A stretch of 64,000 nucleotides of DNA, from positions 1-64,000 of the forward strand of contig JABWBC010000003.1 in NCBI GenBank assembly GCA_013360695.1. The letters run 5' to 3'. The notes under the pieces were generated by a model. The model ran no database searches. It saw only the letters and a list, made by a program, of their open reading frames with translations, and was not told where the DNA came from. Numbering within the stretch: the stretch's first letter is position 1; the number at the start of each line of letters is the position of its first letter. Shown in pieces: positions 1 through 10,848 of this stretch. The DNA comes from Phycisphaerales bacterium (GTDB lineage: Bacteria > Planctomycetota > Phycisphaerae > Phycisphaerales > UBA1924). A program made the translations under genes and the position numbers.

Positions 1-1894
1 CGATTTCCGGGCCGGCGTCGGCGGGGATGGGCGCGAGCGTGACGGCGGCGGGCGGGAGCGCGAAGGTGGAGCCCGCGATCGACGCGAGTGATGCTGAGGA
101 ATTGCCCACGCCCTGACGCACGAGTTCCTGAATGAGCGGGAGCATCAGCGGTCGTGCGGGGAGATCGGTGGCGGAGAGGTCGATTGCGGCGGTGAAGAGG
201 AGGACGTTGCCGCGTGCGAGCGGGCGAGATGGGGCCGCGGCGGTCGCGCTTTCCGTGGTCGTTTCGGGTGGCGCGGGGATGAGGAGCAGGGGCGAATTGT
301 CGGAGAGCGACAGGAGCGCGAGGGACGGATCGGTCGGCGTGTCGAGGCGAAGACGCTCGCTGATGCGCACGGGCTTGGCGAGTTCGGCCAGTTCGGGCGA
401 GAGAAGCGAAAGGAGCGCGGCGGAGGAGTCGGGTTTGAGGCCGAGCGGTTCGGAGGGACGCGAGACCTCGCGGTCGCCGGGGATGCGAACCGAGAACCTG
501 GATTCGAGGAGGTCGAGCCAGGGGTGGGCGCGGGTGCCGGGCGGCGTGGCGAAGATGACGAGGCCGCCGGCGCTGGCGTAATCGGCGAGGCGTGACCAGG
601 CGCGATCGTCGAGCAGGTCGGGGCGCGGGGCGATGACGGCGTCGATGCCGGCGAGGGCTGAAGGTTCGGCGACGGCCCGGGGGTCGATGTCGACGACGCG
701 GATCGGCGAGGAATCGCCGGGCTGGGGCGAGAGCGCCAGGCGCAGCCAGTCGGCGGGCTCGAAGCGATCGATGCTGACGGCGAGCTCGAGACGCGGGGGC
801 GTGACGAGCGCGACCTGGATCGCGCGGCGCGCGAGCACGGGGCGGCGAAAGGTGTTGTCGGAGGCGATGGCGTCGCGGTCAATCGTGGCGATGAGGGCCG
901 AGGGGCCGGCGTCGGCGAGGGAGGCGGTCGGGATCGAGATTGTGACACTGGTCTCGCGATCGCCCGGGGCCCACTTGGCGATGGCGTCGGCGCTGGCGAG
1001 GCCCGAGGCGGCATTGGTTCCGGGCGCGGAGAGCTTGAGCTTGACGAGCGAGGTCGAGGCCTGCGAGGTGACCGGGCCGGTGCGGCGGAGGTGCACGCGC
1101 ACCTGGTCGTCGGCCTGGGTTCCCAGCGCGGCGCCGGCGAGGATAAGGGGGCGCAGGGGCTCGACGCGCGTGATGAAGACGTTGGAGACGGCGGTCTCGC
1201 GCGGCGGGGCGATCGAGAGCGACACGGGGACGGGCGAGGAGATCGACGCGAGCTTGCGCTGGGTGTCGAGCGAGCCGGCGAGGAACTCGCTGTGGAGCGA
1301 GAGCGTGATCGGCGGCGAGTCCTTGGGAGCGGCGGCGAGCTCCGAGGAGAGATGAGAGAACGCGCCGTCGAGATCGGCGGCGGAATCGGTCGGCGTGGTC
1401 TGCTCGATCAGGCGGCGGAGTGCGGGAAGATCGGCGGAGGCGGGGACGACGGCGGGATCGACGGGCGCGCCGAGGAAGATGAGCCCGGCGCGATCGCCGC
1501 GGGCGGGGTCGAGCGTGGCGAGTAGATCAACGGCGGTTTTTTTGTGGGAATCGAGGGCCGACTGGCCGTCGGGGTTGGTGAGGGTGGAGGCGAGGGAGTT
1601 GTCGAGCAGGATGTAGACGACGCGGGCGGAGCGAGTGGCGGCGGCGGAGGAGGAGAGGAGAGGGCGGGCGATCGCCAGCGCGATGAGCGCGACCAGGAGG
1701 CAGCGGGTGGCGAGCAGCAGCAGCTGCTCGAGCGTGAGGCGGCGGCGTTGGCGCTTGTAGGCCTCGATGATGAAGCGCATCGCGGCCCAGGGGATGGGCT
1801 GGCGGCGCTGGCGCGTGAGCAGATGGATGATGATCGGGATGGCGACGCACGCCAGGCCGACGTAGAGCAGAGTTGGATGGAGGAAGGATGGCAT
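1..1894 (-). CDS. BatA/aerotolerance-type membrane protein with vWA-like region (3' end beyond window)
   Basis: Manual minus-strand reading from ATG at 1894: MPSFLHPTLLYVGLACVAIPIIIHLLTRQRRQPIPWAAMRFI...; open to the window edge, so absent from the ORF track. N-terminal TM + LLTRQRR pattern is typical of BatA N-terminal domains. Confidence 0.8.
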   Translation of the reverse strand, partial: MPSFLHPTLLYVGLACVAIPIIIHLLTRQRRQPIPWAAMRFIIEAYKRQRRRLTLEQLLLLATRCLLVALIALAIARPLLSSSAAATRSARVVYILLDNSLASTLTNPDGQSALDSHKKTAVDLLATLDPARGDRAGLIFLGAPVDPAVVPASADLPALRRLIEQTTPTDSAADLDGAFSHLSSELAAAPKDSPPITLSLHSEFLAGSLDTQRKLASISSPVPVSLSIAPPRETAVSNVFITRVEPLRPLILAGAALGTQADDQVRVHLRRTGPVTSQASTSLVKLKLSAPGTNAASGLASADAIAKWAPGDRETSVTISIPTASLADAGPSALIATIDRDAIASDNTFRRPVLARRAIQVALVTPPRLELAVSIDRFEPADWLRLALSPQPGDSSPIRVVDIDPRAVAEPSALAGIDAVIAPRPDLLDDRAWSRLADYASAGGLVIFATPPGTRAHPWLDLLESRFSVRIPGDREVSRPSEPLGLKPDSSAALLSLLSPELAELAKPVRISERLRLDTPTDPSLALLSLSDNSPLLLIPAPPETTTESATAAAPSRPLARGNVLLFTAAIDLSATDLPARPLMLPLIQELVRQGVGNSSASLASIAGSTFALPPAAVTLAPIPADAGPEI

Positions 1895-1960
1895 GAGGAT
1901 CGGCGGCTGACGGGGAACTGGTGGTCGAAACGCCCTTCTTCACGGTCGGGCTACTGAAGT

Positions 1961-2040
1961 GGGCGAGGCGGCGAGAGAGCGGGGCGGGGAAGAAGCGGTC
2001 GAGTGGCGGAGTGGTCGAGTGGCAACGTGAAAGACGGAAG
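1961..2040. repeat. Degenerate 8-bp tandem array (octamer family, locus A)
   Basis: ...aagcggtc gagtggcg gagtggtc gagtggca acgtgaaa gacggaag; 8-bp register. Confidence 0.75.
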
Positions 2041-2080
2041 ACGCCCTCACGGGCGGTCGGGCCAATGACGTGCGGGAGGA

Positions 2081-3106
2081 CTAGCCGAATTTGGATCGTT
2101 TGAGCTGGGCGTTTCGGCGCGCGACGAACTGGGCGATGGGAGGCCCGAGCCAGTCGTGGGTGTTGACGAGCTGGTAGTCGAAGCCCATCGAGCGTACGGC
2201 TTTTTCAACGCTGGTGAGGTGGTTGCGGAAGACCTCGAGGTAGGCGTCGCGGATGGCGCGGGGGTCGATCTTGAGGCGGCCCTCGCCCTCGAGCCCTTCG
2301 AATGGCGCGATCTCGTCGATGTCGAAGTCGAGCTCGGCGCGATCGACGACCTGGAGGGCGATGACGTCGTGGCGGTGGTGCTTGGCGCGGGCGAGCGCGT
2401 CGCGCAGGTTCTCGATGTCCATGAAGAAGTCGGAGACGATCGCGATGAGGCAGTGGTTGGTGACCTTGGCGACGACCTGATCGATGGCGCGTACGAGGTC
2501 GGTGGGGCGTGCCTTGTTGTCGGGCGCGACGTAGTGGGTGGCGAGGGCGCTGACGATCTGGCGCCATGTGCCGCGGTTGCTGGAGCGGCGGATGGCGGCG
2601 CGGACGATGTCGGCAAAGACGATGAGGCCGGCGCGGTCGCCCTGGCGCAGGGCGATGGAGGAGAGGGCGGCGGCGATGGCGGTGGCGTGGTCGAACTTGG
2701 TCCAGTTGAGGCGCCCATCGGGGCTGGTGGTGCGCCCGGCGCCGGAGGCCTCGGCGAAGAGTCGCGAGCCGAAGTTCATGGAGCCGGAGGCGTCGACGAG
2801 GCAGATGAGGTCGAGGTTGGTTTCCTGCTGGTGCTGCTTGATCTGGAGCTTGTCGGTGCGGCCGAAGACGCGCCAGTCGAGGTGGCGGGGGTCGTCGCCG
2901 GGGACATAGGGGCGATGCTGGGCGAATTCGACGGAGAAGCCCTGGAAGGGAGAGCGGTGCAGGCCGGAGGAGAGACCCTCGACGATCATCTTGGCGCGGA
3001 GCTCGAAGCTGGCGAGGCGGGCGAGGGTCTGGGGATGGAGATAGAGCGACGCGTCGGCCTCGGCCGAGGGGCGTTCCGTCGCCACCTGCAGGCGGATCTC
3101 GTGCAT
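2081..3106 (-). CDS. DUF58 family protein (vWA-like)
   Basis: FAQHRPYVPGDDPRHLDWRVFGRTDKLQIKQHQQETNLDLICLVDASGSM; DUF58 signature. Start placed at MHEIRLQ. Confidence 0.9.
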   Translation of the reverse strand: MHEIRLQVATERPSAEADASLYLHPQTLARLASFELRAKMIVEGLSSGLHRSPFQGFSVEFAQHRPYVPGDDPRHLDWRVFGRTDKLQIKQHQQETNLDLICLVDASGSMNFGSRLFAEASGAGRTTSPDGRLNWTKFDHATAIAAALSSIALRQGDRAGLIVFADIVRAAIRRSSNRGTWRQIVSALATHYVAPDNKARPTDLVRAIDQVVAKVTNHCLIAIVSDFFMDIENLRDALARAKHHRHDVIALQVVDRAELDFDIDEIAPFEGLEGEGRLKIDPRAIRDAYLEVFRNHLTSVEKAVRSMGFDYQLVNTHDWLGPPIAQFVARRNAQLKRSKFG

Positions 3107-3173
3107 CGGGGGATGGTACCAGCCGACGGGCGGGAGTGTGCGGGAAAGGGCGGGTGGCCGGTATGATGCCGTC

Positions 3174-3656
3174 ATGGCATCGAACACAAGCTCGACGTTC
3201 GGATTCCAGAATCGGCGGGGCAGCTCGGGGCGGCTGATGTTCTACGCGATCGCGCTTCTTGGGATCGCGGGGGTGGTCGCCTATTTCGTGTGGTTCACGC
3301 CGTGCAACAGCGTGAAGCAGGCGGCGGCGATGTCGCGGGCCCAGGCGTACATCGATGCCCACCAACAGGCTTTCTTCAAGGAATGGAAGTTCGGCGCGAT
3401 CACGTGGCAGCCCCACACGGGTGGGCGCTGCGGGTGCCTCTTGGTGAGCGGGATGGTGTTGGACGAGGCCGACGCGGACGCGGCCAAGGCGACGATCGCG
3501 GCCACGTCACCGGATGTTGAAGTGATTTATCAGCTCGAAACGGCCGATAAGAGAAAGTGGGTTGAGTCCGTCCCGCCCGAGCGGCGCGAGGAGTTTGGGC
3601 TTCCCCTGAAGAAGGACGGCAGCCCCGGGCCGCTGGGCGATCCAGCGACGTGGTAG
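3174..3656 (+). CDS. Hypothetical single-TM protein
   Basis: MASNTSSTFGFQNRRG...LMFYAIALLGIAGVVAYFVWF; coding-like composition. Confidence 0.65.
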   Translation: MASNTSSTFGFQNRRGSSGRLMFYAIALLGIAGVVAYFVWFTPCNSVKQAAAMSRAQAYIDAHQQAFFKEWKFGAITWQPHTGGRCGCLLVSGMVLDEADADAAKATIAATSPDVEVIYQLETADKRKWVESVPPERREEFGLPLKKDGSPGPLGDPATW

Positions 3657-3672
3657 ACGGGGACGGGAAGGG

Positions 3673-4785
3673 ATGTCGATGGCCAAGCGGATCGGGCTGA
3701 TCACGGCGGGCGGCGATTGTCCGGGCTTGAACGCCGTGATCCGGGCGGTCGCCAAGCCGGCGATGCGCGAGGGTTTCGAGGTCCTCGGCATCTACGACGG
3801 GTTCCTGGGGCTGATCGAGAATCGGATGCATGTGCTCAGCTGGGCCGAGGTGTCCGGCATCCTGGCCCAGGGCGGCACGATCCTGGGCTCGTCCAACAAG
3901 GCCAACCCGGCACGGTTCGCGGTCGGCATCGGGGCGGACGGCAAGGCGATCATGGAGGATCGTCGCCCGCAGTGCCTGGAGCTGATCCGGCGCGAGAAGA
4001 TCGAGACGCTGATCGTCGCGGGCGGCGACGGGAGCATGACGATCGCGTCGGAATTGGCGGCGGCGGCGCACCAGGCCGGGCACTCGCTCAACGTCATGGG
4101 CGTGCCCAAGACCATCGACAACGACCTCGAGGGCACGGAGATCACGTTCGGATTCCAGACCGCGGTGTCGATCGCGGCCGAGGCGATCGACCGCGTGAAG
4201 ACGACGGCCGCCAGTCACCATCGCGTGATGGTGGTGGAGGTCATGGGGCGCAACGCGGGTTGGATCGCGCTGCACGCGGGCGTGGCGACGGGGTCGGACG
4301 TGATCCTGATCCCGGAGATTCCGTTTGACTTCGATGCGATCGCGGATTGCGTGCGCGTGCGCAGCCGCCACGGCAAGCGGTACAGCATCGTGTGCGTCGC
4401 GGAGGGGGCCAAGCCGCGGGGCGGGCAGTTGTTTGTTTCCAAGGTCGATCCGACATCGCCCGATCCGATCCGGCTGGGCGGCGTGGGCAAGGCGGTCGCG
4501 GACGAGATCGAGAAACGCACGGGGATCGAGTCTCGCTATGTCGTGCTGGGGCATGTGCAGCGTGGCGGCACGCCGGTCGCGGATGATCGCGTGCTGTCGA
4601 CGCTCTTGGGCGAGCGGGCGATCGCGATGGTGCTGGAAGGGAAGCGCGACCGCATGGCGGCGGTGCAGCGCGGGCGGCTGACGGACGTGGACATCAACCT
4701 GCCGTGCGGGAAGCAGCGGACCGTGCCGAAGGATGATCCCGTGATGCGTGCGGCGCTGGAGCTCGAGACGCACTTTGGGGATTGA
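3673..4785 (+). CDS. pfkA: 6-phosphofructokinase
   Basis: GLITAGGDCPGLNAVIRAV, GGDGSMTIA, PKTIDNDL, VMGRNAGWIAL, LGHVQRGGTP. Confidence 0.95.
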   Translation: MSMAKRIGLITAGGDCPGLNAVIRAVAKPAMREGFEVLGIYDGFLGLIENRMHVLSWAEVSGILAQGGTILGSSNKANPARFAVGIGADGKAIMEDRRPQCLELIRREKIETLIVAGGDGSMTIASELAAAAHQAGHSLNVMGVPKTIDNDLEGTEITFGFQTAVSIAAEAIDRVKTTAASHHRVMVVEVMGRNAGWIALHAGVATGSDVILIPEIPFDFDAIADCVRVRSRHGKRYSIVCVAEGAKPRGGQLFVSKVDPTSPDPIRLGGVGKAVADEIEKRTGIESRYVVLGHVQRGGTPVADDRVLSTLLGERAIAMVLEGKRDRMAAVQRGRLTDVDINLPCGKQRTVPKDDPVMRAALELETHFGD

Positions 4786-4795
4786 GGGCGGGGAG

Positions 4796-4875
4796 AAATC
4801 ACGGAGTCACGGAGTCCGAGGGGGCGCGAATCGCGACTTGTGAATGGTGAGTCATGGAAGGGCGGAGTGGCGGCG
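4796..4875. repeat. Degenerate 8-bp tandem array (locus B)
   Basis: aaatcacg gagtcacg gagtccga ... agtcatgg aagggcgg agtggcgg. Confidence 0.65.
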
Positions 4876-5109
4876 TGATCGTCCTTGGCCTGACATCAAG
4901 GCGTCGATGCCTCGCAGTATCCGCTGCATCCAAGAAAACAGGACCCCGACGCGACAAACGTCGGGGCCCTGGCTTTGGAGGAAAAGAGACGGGACATGAA
5001 CCGTCGCTGAACCGTCGTGATCGAGAGGCGAACTCGGTGAATCGCGGCTTGAATCTGGAGTCAGCGTGATCGAAGCCGCGTGTGTCGCGCGGGGTCGGTT
5101 GTTTCCGGG

Positions 5110-5772
5110 TTACGAGCGGCGGCGGCGAGCGGCAAGAAGGCCGCCCATGCCTAGGAGAGCCGCGGCGCCGGGGGCGGGCACGGCCTCATAGCGAACCTTC
5201 ACATTGTCGAGGCCCCACGATTCATCGCTCTTGCTCTGAAGGTTCTCGCCCGCGAAGCGGATCGCGATGCGGGCGCTGTCCTCCGCGGTGAACTGGAGCG
5301 TGATGTTGCGATAGACCGAGTCCTTCCAGGTGCTGGTGTAGCCCATGTGGAAGGGGCCCATGTCGGGGCGCCGGAACGACTGGTTGTTGTCCTGGTTGGA
5401 GAACGTCTCGCAAAGGAGGACGTCGTTGCCGATCGAGACCTTGAATCGGTCCGGGCCGTGGGTCTGGCTGTTGCCGTCCCACGAATCGATGATGTAGAGG
5501 TCGAAGGAAAGGGTGTAGAGGTTGTGCTTGCCGGCGCCGGGGTTGGCGGCGGTGGTGAGGTTGAGGTCGATGCGGTCGTTGGTGTAGCGCCCGTTGAACT
5601 GGGTGAAGTAGCGTCGATAGTCGGAGGCGACGCTGGTGTTGCCGGTCCAGGCGGTGCCCAGGCCGTTCTCGAAGTCGTTGGAGTAAAGGGTGTGCGTCTG
5701 CGCGCTGGCGCTGCCGATGGCGAGGCACGCGGTGATGACGCCCGGAGCAATACGCGAAATCGAAAGGCCCAT
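5110..5772 (-). CDS. Secreted protein with PEP-CTERM-like C-terminal sorting signal
   Basis: Signal peptide MGLSISRIAPGVITACLAIGSASAQ and C-terminus VPAPGAAALLGMGGLLAARRRRS. Confidence 0.8.
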   Translation of the reverse strand: MGLSISRIAPGVITACLAIGSASAQTHTLYSNDFENGLGTAWTGNTSVASDYRRYFTQFNGRYTNDRIDLNLTTAANPGAGKHNLYTLSFDLYIIDSWDGNSQTHGPDRFKVSIGNDVLLCETFSNQDNNQSFRRPDMGPFHMGYTSTWKDSVYRNITLQFTAEDSARIAIRFAGENLQSKSDESWGLDNVKVRYEAVPAPGAAALLGMGGLLAARRRRS

Positions 5773-5998
5773 GTCTCATTCCTCCTCTGTGTTCCGGGTC
5801 GGCGCGGAGCGACATCGCGTGCGGCGAACGCCGCCTTGTTGATGCCTGAACGTGTGCTGAACCGGAAGTTGTCGGCGGGTAAGCGGCCCGCCACAGTGAA
5901 CATGCCATGCACTTGCGTGCTTGGAAAGGAAAGAGAGCGATTCGAGGCGCGAGGGAAGGGCGTGTAACGCCGGTTCGGTCTGTGAGGGCAGCGAGGGG

Positions 5999-6062
5999 AA
6001 ATGGCCAAATCAGGAAGCGGCAGAGCGGCAGAGCGGCAGAGTGGTGAAGTGGTGAAGTGGTC
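5999..6062. repeat. Degenerate 8-bp tandem array, 8 units (locus C)
   Basis: aaatggcc aaatcagg aagcggca gagcggca gagcggca gagtggtg aagtggtg aagtggtc. Confidence 0.9.
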
Positions 6063-6095
6063 GTTATTCACTTGATGGGTGCTCGTCGATACGGC

Positions 6096-6151
6096 GCTGT
6101 CTCGCTGTCTTCTTTGGCAATTTGGCCAATTGGTGATTTGGCGACTTGCCC
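6096..6151. repeat. Degenerate 8-bp tandem array, inverse orientation (locus D)
   Basis: gctgtctc gctgtctt ctttggca atttggcc aattggtg atttggcg acttgccc. Confidence 0.85.
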
Positions 6152-6312
6152 CGCACTCGCTGTCTCACGTTTGGGACGAGTTCTGTCCGCCGCCTGCCTA
6201 GAATGTTGAAGAGTCCGTGACCATGTCGGTCCGCGGCCCTGCCGTTCATCCCGCCCATTCGCCCAGCGGCCCGGGCACAGCTTCGGCCGCCGCGATCGGA
6301 GTGTTTTCAAGC

Positions 6313-8250
<1,938 letters not shown>

Positions 8251-8317
8251 TCCCATCAGCCGGACGATCTCGGAGCGTGCGTGGGGTTGAAGGAGCGGGG
8301 TTGCCCCGTCGCGTTCG

Positions 8318-9487
8318 CTACGCGGCGTGGGAGTGCGCGCCGAGCGTGATCCCCGCCGCCGCAAGGATGGCGCGAGCGCGGTTGGCGTAGGTGAAGCGGG
8401 CCGCCAGCGATTGCTGCGACTCTTCGCGCGCGAGCCGCGCGCTCGGTGTCTCGCGGAGGAGCCGCTCGACGCACGCCGCCAGCGATCCGTGATCGTCGGG
8501 CGTGAACCACGCGACTGCGGGCTCCGCCACCCAGTTGCGCAGGCCCTCGATGCTCGACGCGGCGATCGGGCGCCGGGCGTTCAGGTATTCCGCGAGCTTG
8601 ACGGGGCTGGTCCAGCGAGCCGACACATGCCCGGCGCTGGGCGGGAGCAGCAGCACGTCGGCGTCCCACAGATGGCGCGGCACCAGCGCGTGCGGAACCG
8701 AGCCGAGTACCTCCACGTTCGCAAGCCCGCTCGCGGCGTCGCGAACTCGTGCGATGTCCTCGGCGAGGCCGCCCAGGAGTCTCCAATCGACCTGCGGCAA
8801 GCGTTCGGCGGCCTGCAGAATCGTGGGGATTCCCTTGTAGTCGTAGAGATGCCCGCTGTAGAGCGCGACGGGGCGGGTACGCGGCTCGGTGCGGAAGTCG
8901 TCGGGGCGACGGAACAGCTCAGGATCGGCGCCGTCGGGAACCAGGTGCACCCGCGCGGGATCGGCGCCGCGCGCGATGTAGTGGTCACGCAGCGCCGGCG
9001 CGATGGTGACGATCGCGTCGAGCGGGTGGGTCGCGGCGCGAGTGGCGGCGAAGACCTCGTCAAGGAGCGGGCGAGGATCGCCGACGTGCGCGTGGGTTTC
9101 CATCACGGTGGGGATGCCGGCACGCGGCCCGAGCAGCCCGCACTGGAAGTTTCGGGCGTAGAGAAGGTCCGCGCCGATTTCGCACGCGATGCGAACGCCC
9201 TCGGAGGCGAACGCGATGGACGCTTCACGCTCGCGAAGGCCCCGACCGGCGGTGATCGTGATGACGTCGAGCCCGCGCTCTCCGTAGGCGTCGAGCCACT
9301 CGTCGACCAGCGCCCGCGCGGGGTTGTCGGCGTTCTCCGGCGGCTGGCAGATGAGCGTGACGTGGAGGCCGAGCCTCTGAAAGCCGCCCGTGGTCTTGAA
9401 CGTGTTGATCGCGTGCGCCATCCCGCGCCCGAGCGGCATCTCGGCGATGCTGACGACGTGCGGGGTTGCCGGGCGAGTGATGTTCAT
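8318..9487 (-). CDS. Glycosyltransferase family 4-like protein
   Basis: VHLVPDGADPELFR, ALYSGHLYDYKGIPTILQAAERLP, VKLAEYLNARRPIAAS. Confidence 0.85.
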   Translation of the reverse strand: MNITRPATPHVVSIAEMPLGRGMAHAINTFKTTGGFQRLGLHVTLICQPPENADNPARALVDEWLDAYGERGLDVITITAGRGLREREASIAFASEGVRIACEIGADLLYARNFQCGLLGPRAGIPTVMETHAHVGDPRPLLDEVFAATRAATHPLDAIVTIAPALRDHYIARGADPARVHLVPDGADPELFRRPDDFRTEPRTRPVALYSGHLYDYKGIPTILQAAERLPQVDWRLLGGLAEDIARVRDAASGLANVEVLGSVPHALVPRHLWDADVLLLPPSAGHVSARWTSPVKLAEYLNARRPIAASSIEGLRNWVAEPAVAWFTPDDHGSLAACVERLLRETPSARLAREESQQSLAARFTYANRARAILAAAGITLGAHSHAA

Positions 9488-9511
9488 CGGCGGTTGTTCC
9501 GGCCTCGAAGG

Positions 9512-10279
9512 TCATGCGGCGTCGGAGCGGGACGAACCAGATGCGTGCCGATCGGTGCAGAGCCACGCCTGGCAGCACAGGGGGCTTCGATCGCGCCGGC
9601 GCAGGCGGAAATCTCGCTCTGCACCGAGAAGCGATGCTCGTTCGGCGTCGTCCTTGGGAAGCAGGCGGTGCGCCGCCGTGGTCAATCCGCGCGAGCCCAG
9701 ATATCGAGCAAACTCCTCGCGCGTCCATTCGCGCACGTGCTCGGGCTTGTTGCTCGCCATGCAATCGCGCCCGCGCTCGCGGGCACGCTCGGGCGTTGAG
9801 ATCAGGACCAACGTGCCGGCGTGCGACGCGCGCCGGATCAGCTCCAGCGTGGGCACGGGGTCGGCCAGGTGCTCGATCACGTCGGCGCAGATGATGAGGT
9901 CGAACGGCCTGTCGAACACCAGGCTCGGCCGCTCCAGATCGACCTCGAGCAGCGTGAACTTCGCTCCCTGCGCTCGGGCCGCGTCGAGCGCGGATGGCTG
10001 ATCGACGCCGACGATGTCGATGCCCAGCGGCGCCAGGTGCTTGATGAGCTTGACGCACGGGCCGCACCCCACGTCGAGCACGCGACGAAGCCCGCGTGTC
10101 TTCACAAGCTCCGCGGCCCAGCGATAGACGTGGTGCTGCCACTTGGCATTCTCGGCCAGTCGCCACGGTGCCCAGTACGCGCCGTTATCGCGCAGGGTGT
10201 CGTGGGTGAAATTGGCGGCCTGCTGGCGGTACTCCGGCGGCAGGCACAGGGACTGATTACTGGCGATGGTCGCGGGCAT
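9512..10279 (-). CDS. Class I SAM-dependent methyltransferase
   Basis: RRVLDVGCGPCVKLIKHLAPLGIDIVGVD ... DLIICADVIEHLADP. Confidence 0.85.
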   Translation of the reverse strand: MPATIASNQSLCLPPEYRQQAANFTHDTLRDNGAYWAPWRLAENAKWQHHVYRWAAELVKTRGLRRVLDVGCGPCVKLIKHLAPLGIDIVGVDQPSALDAARAQGAKFTLLEVDLERPSLVFDRPFDLIICADVIEHLADPVPTLELIRRASHAGTLVLISTPERARERGRDCMASNKPEHVREWTREEFARYLGSRGLTTAAHRLLPKDDAERASLLGAERDFRLRRRDRSPLCCQAWLCTDRHASGSSRSDAA

Positions 10280-10375
10280 CGGCGGGTCCTCACGGGTGCA
10301 AGATCGTGATCGGACCGCGCGGGCCGCGGGCTGAGAAAAAGTCCGGTAATCCTGGCGATTGGCGGCCCGGGCGGG

Positions 10376-10792
10376 CTACGGCCGCTTGAACAGCGAGCGC
10401 AGGCGTTCCTTCAGGGTCACTTCCGAGAGGTCCTGCAGCTCGCCGGCGTTGAGGAAGACCCCGCCGCAGACGGTGCAGGCGTCCATGTGGATGTGCGACT
10501 GGGTCCTGTCGGTGGTTGCGATCAGCGGCGACTTGTCACGCGGGCAATGGAGCTCGCCCAGTGCGCCGGCGGCGTTGGATTGAACGACCGCGCCGATGTC
10601 GAGCTTTTCCACGCCGTGCTTGCTGGTGAGCACCTTGTCGAGCTCGCGGGCGTCGAACCACATCCCGCCGCAGCCGGCGCAGCGGTCGATGGTGAAATCG
10701 CCGATGGCGACCTTCTCCATGAGGCGCGCGTCGAAGGGGCAGCGCAGTCGCGAGTCGAGGTGTTCGTCCTTGACAGCGTGGTGTTTGGCCAT
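10376..10792 (-). CDS. TFIIB-type zinc-ribbon protein
   Basis: CPFDARLMEK..TIDRCAGCGGMWFDARELDKVL and second CPRD..CTVCGGVFLNAGEL module. Confidence 0.8.
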   Translation of the reverse strand: MAKHHAVKDEHLDSRLRCPFDARLMEKVAIGDFTIDRCAGCGGMWFDARELDKVLTSKHGVEKLDIGAVVQSNAAGALGELHCPRDKSPLIATTDRTQSHIHMDACTVCGGVFLNAGELQDLSEVTLKERLRSLFKRP

Positions 10793-10848
10793 GGCGAAGA
10801 TAGTACCAAACCCGGGCGGGCGCATGGCCTGCCCCATAGACTGAGCCC

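Noticed and set aside
4944-4966. CCCCGACG-cgacaaa-CGTCGGGG hairpin
   Set aside because: Could be a terminator for pfkA or the converging PEP-CTERM gene, but lacks a T-run on either side; left unassigned.
5999-6151. Possible CRISPR array
   Set aside because: Units are 8 bp with no spacers and no cas genes nearby; not CRISPR.
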